Origin: Vibrio celticus
GTDB taxonomy: Bacteria; Pseudomonadota; Gammaproteobacteria; Enterobacterales; Vibrionaceae
NCBI RefSeq assembly: GCF_024347335.1
Contig: NZ_AP025464.1
Coordinates: forward strand, 1,674,001 to 1,738,000
DNA: 64,000 bases
Direction of reading: 5' to 3'
The notes below the pieces were generated by a model. It searched no databases and had not been told where the DNA came from. It saw only the letters and a list, made by a program, of their open reading frames with translations. Every line of letters starts with the position of its first letter. Position 1 is the stretch's first letter. A program made the translations under genes and the position numbers. This document shows, piece after piece, positions 63,812-64,000 of this stretch.

Positions 63812-63876
63812 CTAGAGCTAGAGCTAGAGCTAGAGCTAGAGCTAGAGCTAGAGCTAGAGCTAGAGCTAGAGCTAGA
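63812..63876. repeat. Hexamer tandem repeat CTAGAG, about 11 copies
   Basis: The repeat begins at the yiaV stop codon (TAG at 63813-63815) and runs about 65 bp. Loss or gain of units would not change the reading frame before the stop, but slippage could alter the transcript's 3' end. A terminator follows about 55 bp later. Confidence 0.9.
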
Positions 63877-63931
63877 ACCAGAGTTAATTCGGTTATTTAA
63901 TTCCGAATTATTCAAAATAAGATTATTAATG

Positions 63932-63967
63932 AAATTACGGACCACAGTCGTGGTCTGTAATTTTAAT
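63932..63967 (+). terminator. Terminator of the yiaW-yiaV operon
   Basis: The 14-bp stem AAATTACGGACCAC/GTGGTCTGTAATTT (one G-T pair) with loop AGTC is followed by TTAAT. Confidence 0.85.
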
Positions 63968-64000
63968 ATGTTTGCTATTCAGTGAATATTTAATCGAAAG

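Larger units (their letters stand above)
60306..63815 (+). pseudogene. HlyD-family membrane-fusion protein (YiaV-like) split by an IS91-type element
   Basis: The 5' part (60306-61226) has N-terminal transmembrane segments, a biotinyl-lipoyl-like half (TNVSGKVDQIYITPNQRIEKGQLIYEI), a long coiled coil (about 115-245) and the return lipoyl half (IYAPADGFVTNFILREGQLV). It breaks after GQLAEFTTNK and reads into the element to a stop at 61265. The 3' part (about 63513-63815) resumes in the same frame phase with YPGKVFTAEVEGIIEATGE and ends FYSF. The intact protein would be about 407 residues, an efflux-pump periplasmic adaptor. A hexamer repeat starts at the stop codon. Confidence 0.83.

Noticed and set aside
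63812..63876. Possible CRISPR or attachment site
   Set aside because: A pure hexamer repeat without spacers or a paired copy elsewhere in the window.

Overview
The window looks like a chromosomal segment of a marine Vibrio, probably near the Splendidus clade. This rests on gene content (tetronate operon, maltodextrin/starch cluster, tetrathionate and thiosulfate respiration genes, SstT, a YiaW/YiaV pair), moderate G+C and the typical Vibrio intergenic style. No rRNA, tRNA or CRISPR array is visible. Coding density is high, and four insertions or decay events stand out: an IS21 element, an IS3 element, an IS91-type element and their broken hosts.

Layout. 1-2205: the 3' part of a large unrecognised protein with one EF-hand loop. 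2249-5292: a small secreted-protein gene broken by an IS21-family element with a clear 6-bp target duplication, plus a separate frameshift. 5473-13038: a DeoR regulator facing an L-threonate/D-erythronate operon (ltnD-otnK-otnC-otnI-permease), then a glycerate kinase. 13238-18338: catalase, a patatin-like lipase, an IS3 element sitting in what was probably a bidirectional terminator, and D-lactate dehydrogenase. 18404-18669: a non-coding element bounded by a perfect 15-bp inverted repeat with several internal stems. 18951-23853: flavodoxin/ferredoxin reductase, an acyltransferase, a TrmK-like methyltransferase and a membrane GGDEF protein with a degenerate GGKEF site.

24031-43629 is a starch/glycogen/maltodextrin cluster: glgX, lamB, malM, an esterase, a GH133 debranching enzyme, a MalE-type binding protein, a GH13 alpha-glucosidase with a divergent LysR regulator, a 1472-residue pullulanase lipoprotein and a cytoplasmic GH13 amylase. 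MalT-like boxes lie near lamB/glgX and upstream of the pullulanase. A shared palindrome lies upstream of malE and between the alpha-glucosidase and the LysR gene, and is the likely operator of that LysR protein. No malFGK, malPQ or malT is present here.

43786-46346: a DUF1294 membrane protein, a LysE exporter with a divergent Lrp regulator, and a LysR regulator. 46489-56418: sulfur respiration. tsdBA (diheme cytochromes) and ttrBCA (tetrathionate reductase) are both on the minus strand, with ttrSR divergent from ttrB. An identical 18-bp palindromic sequence lies upstream of both tsdB and ttrB at similar distances. This predicts that TtrR controls both, linking thiosulfate/tetrathionate interconversion to tetrathionate respiration.

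56711-64000: a Sel1-repeat protein with a structured leader, heptamer tandem repeats next to sstT, and a yiaW-yiaV operon whose yiaV (HlyD-type) gene is split by an IS91-type element carrying its own tyrosine recombinase. A hexamer tandem repeat starts at the yiaV stop codon.
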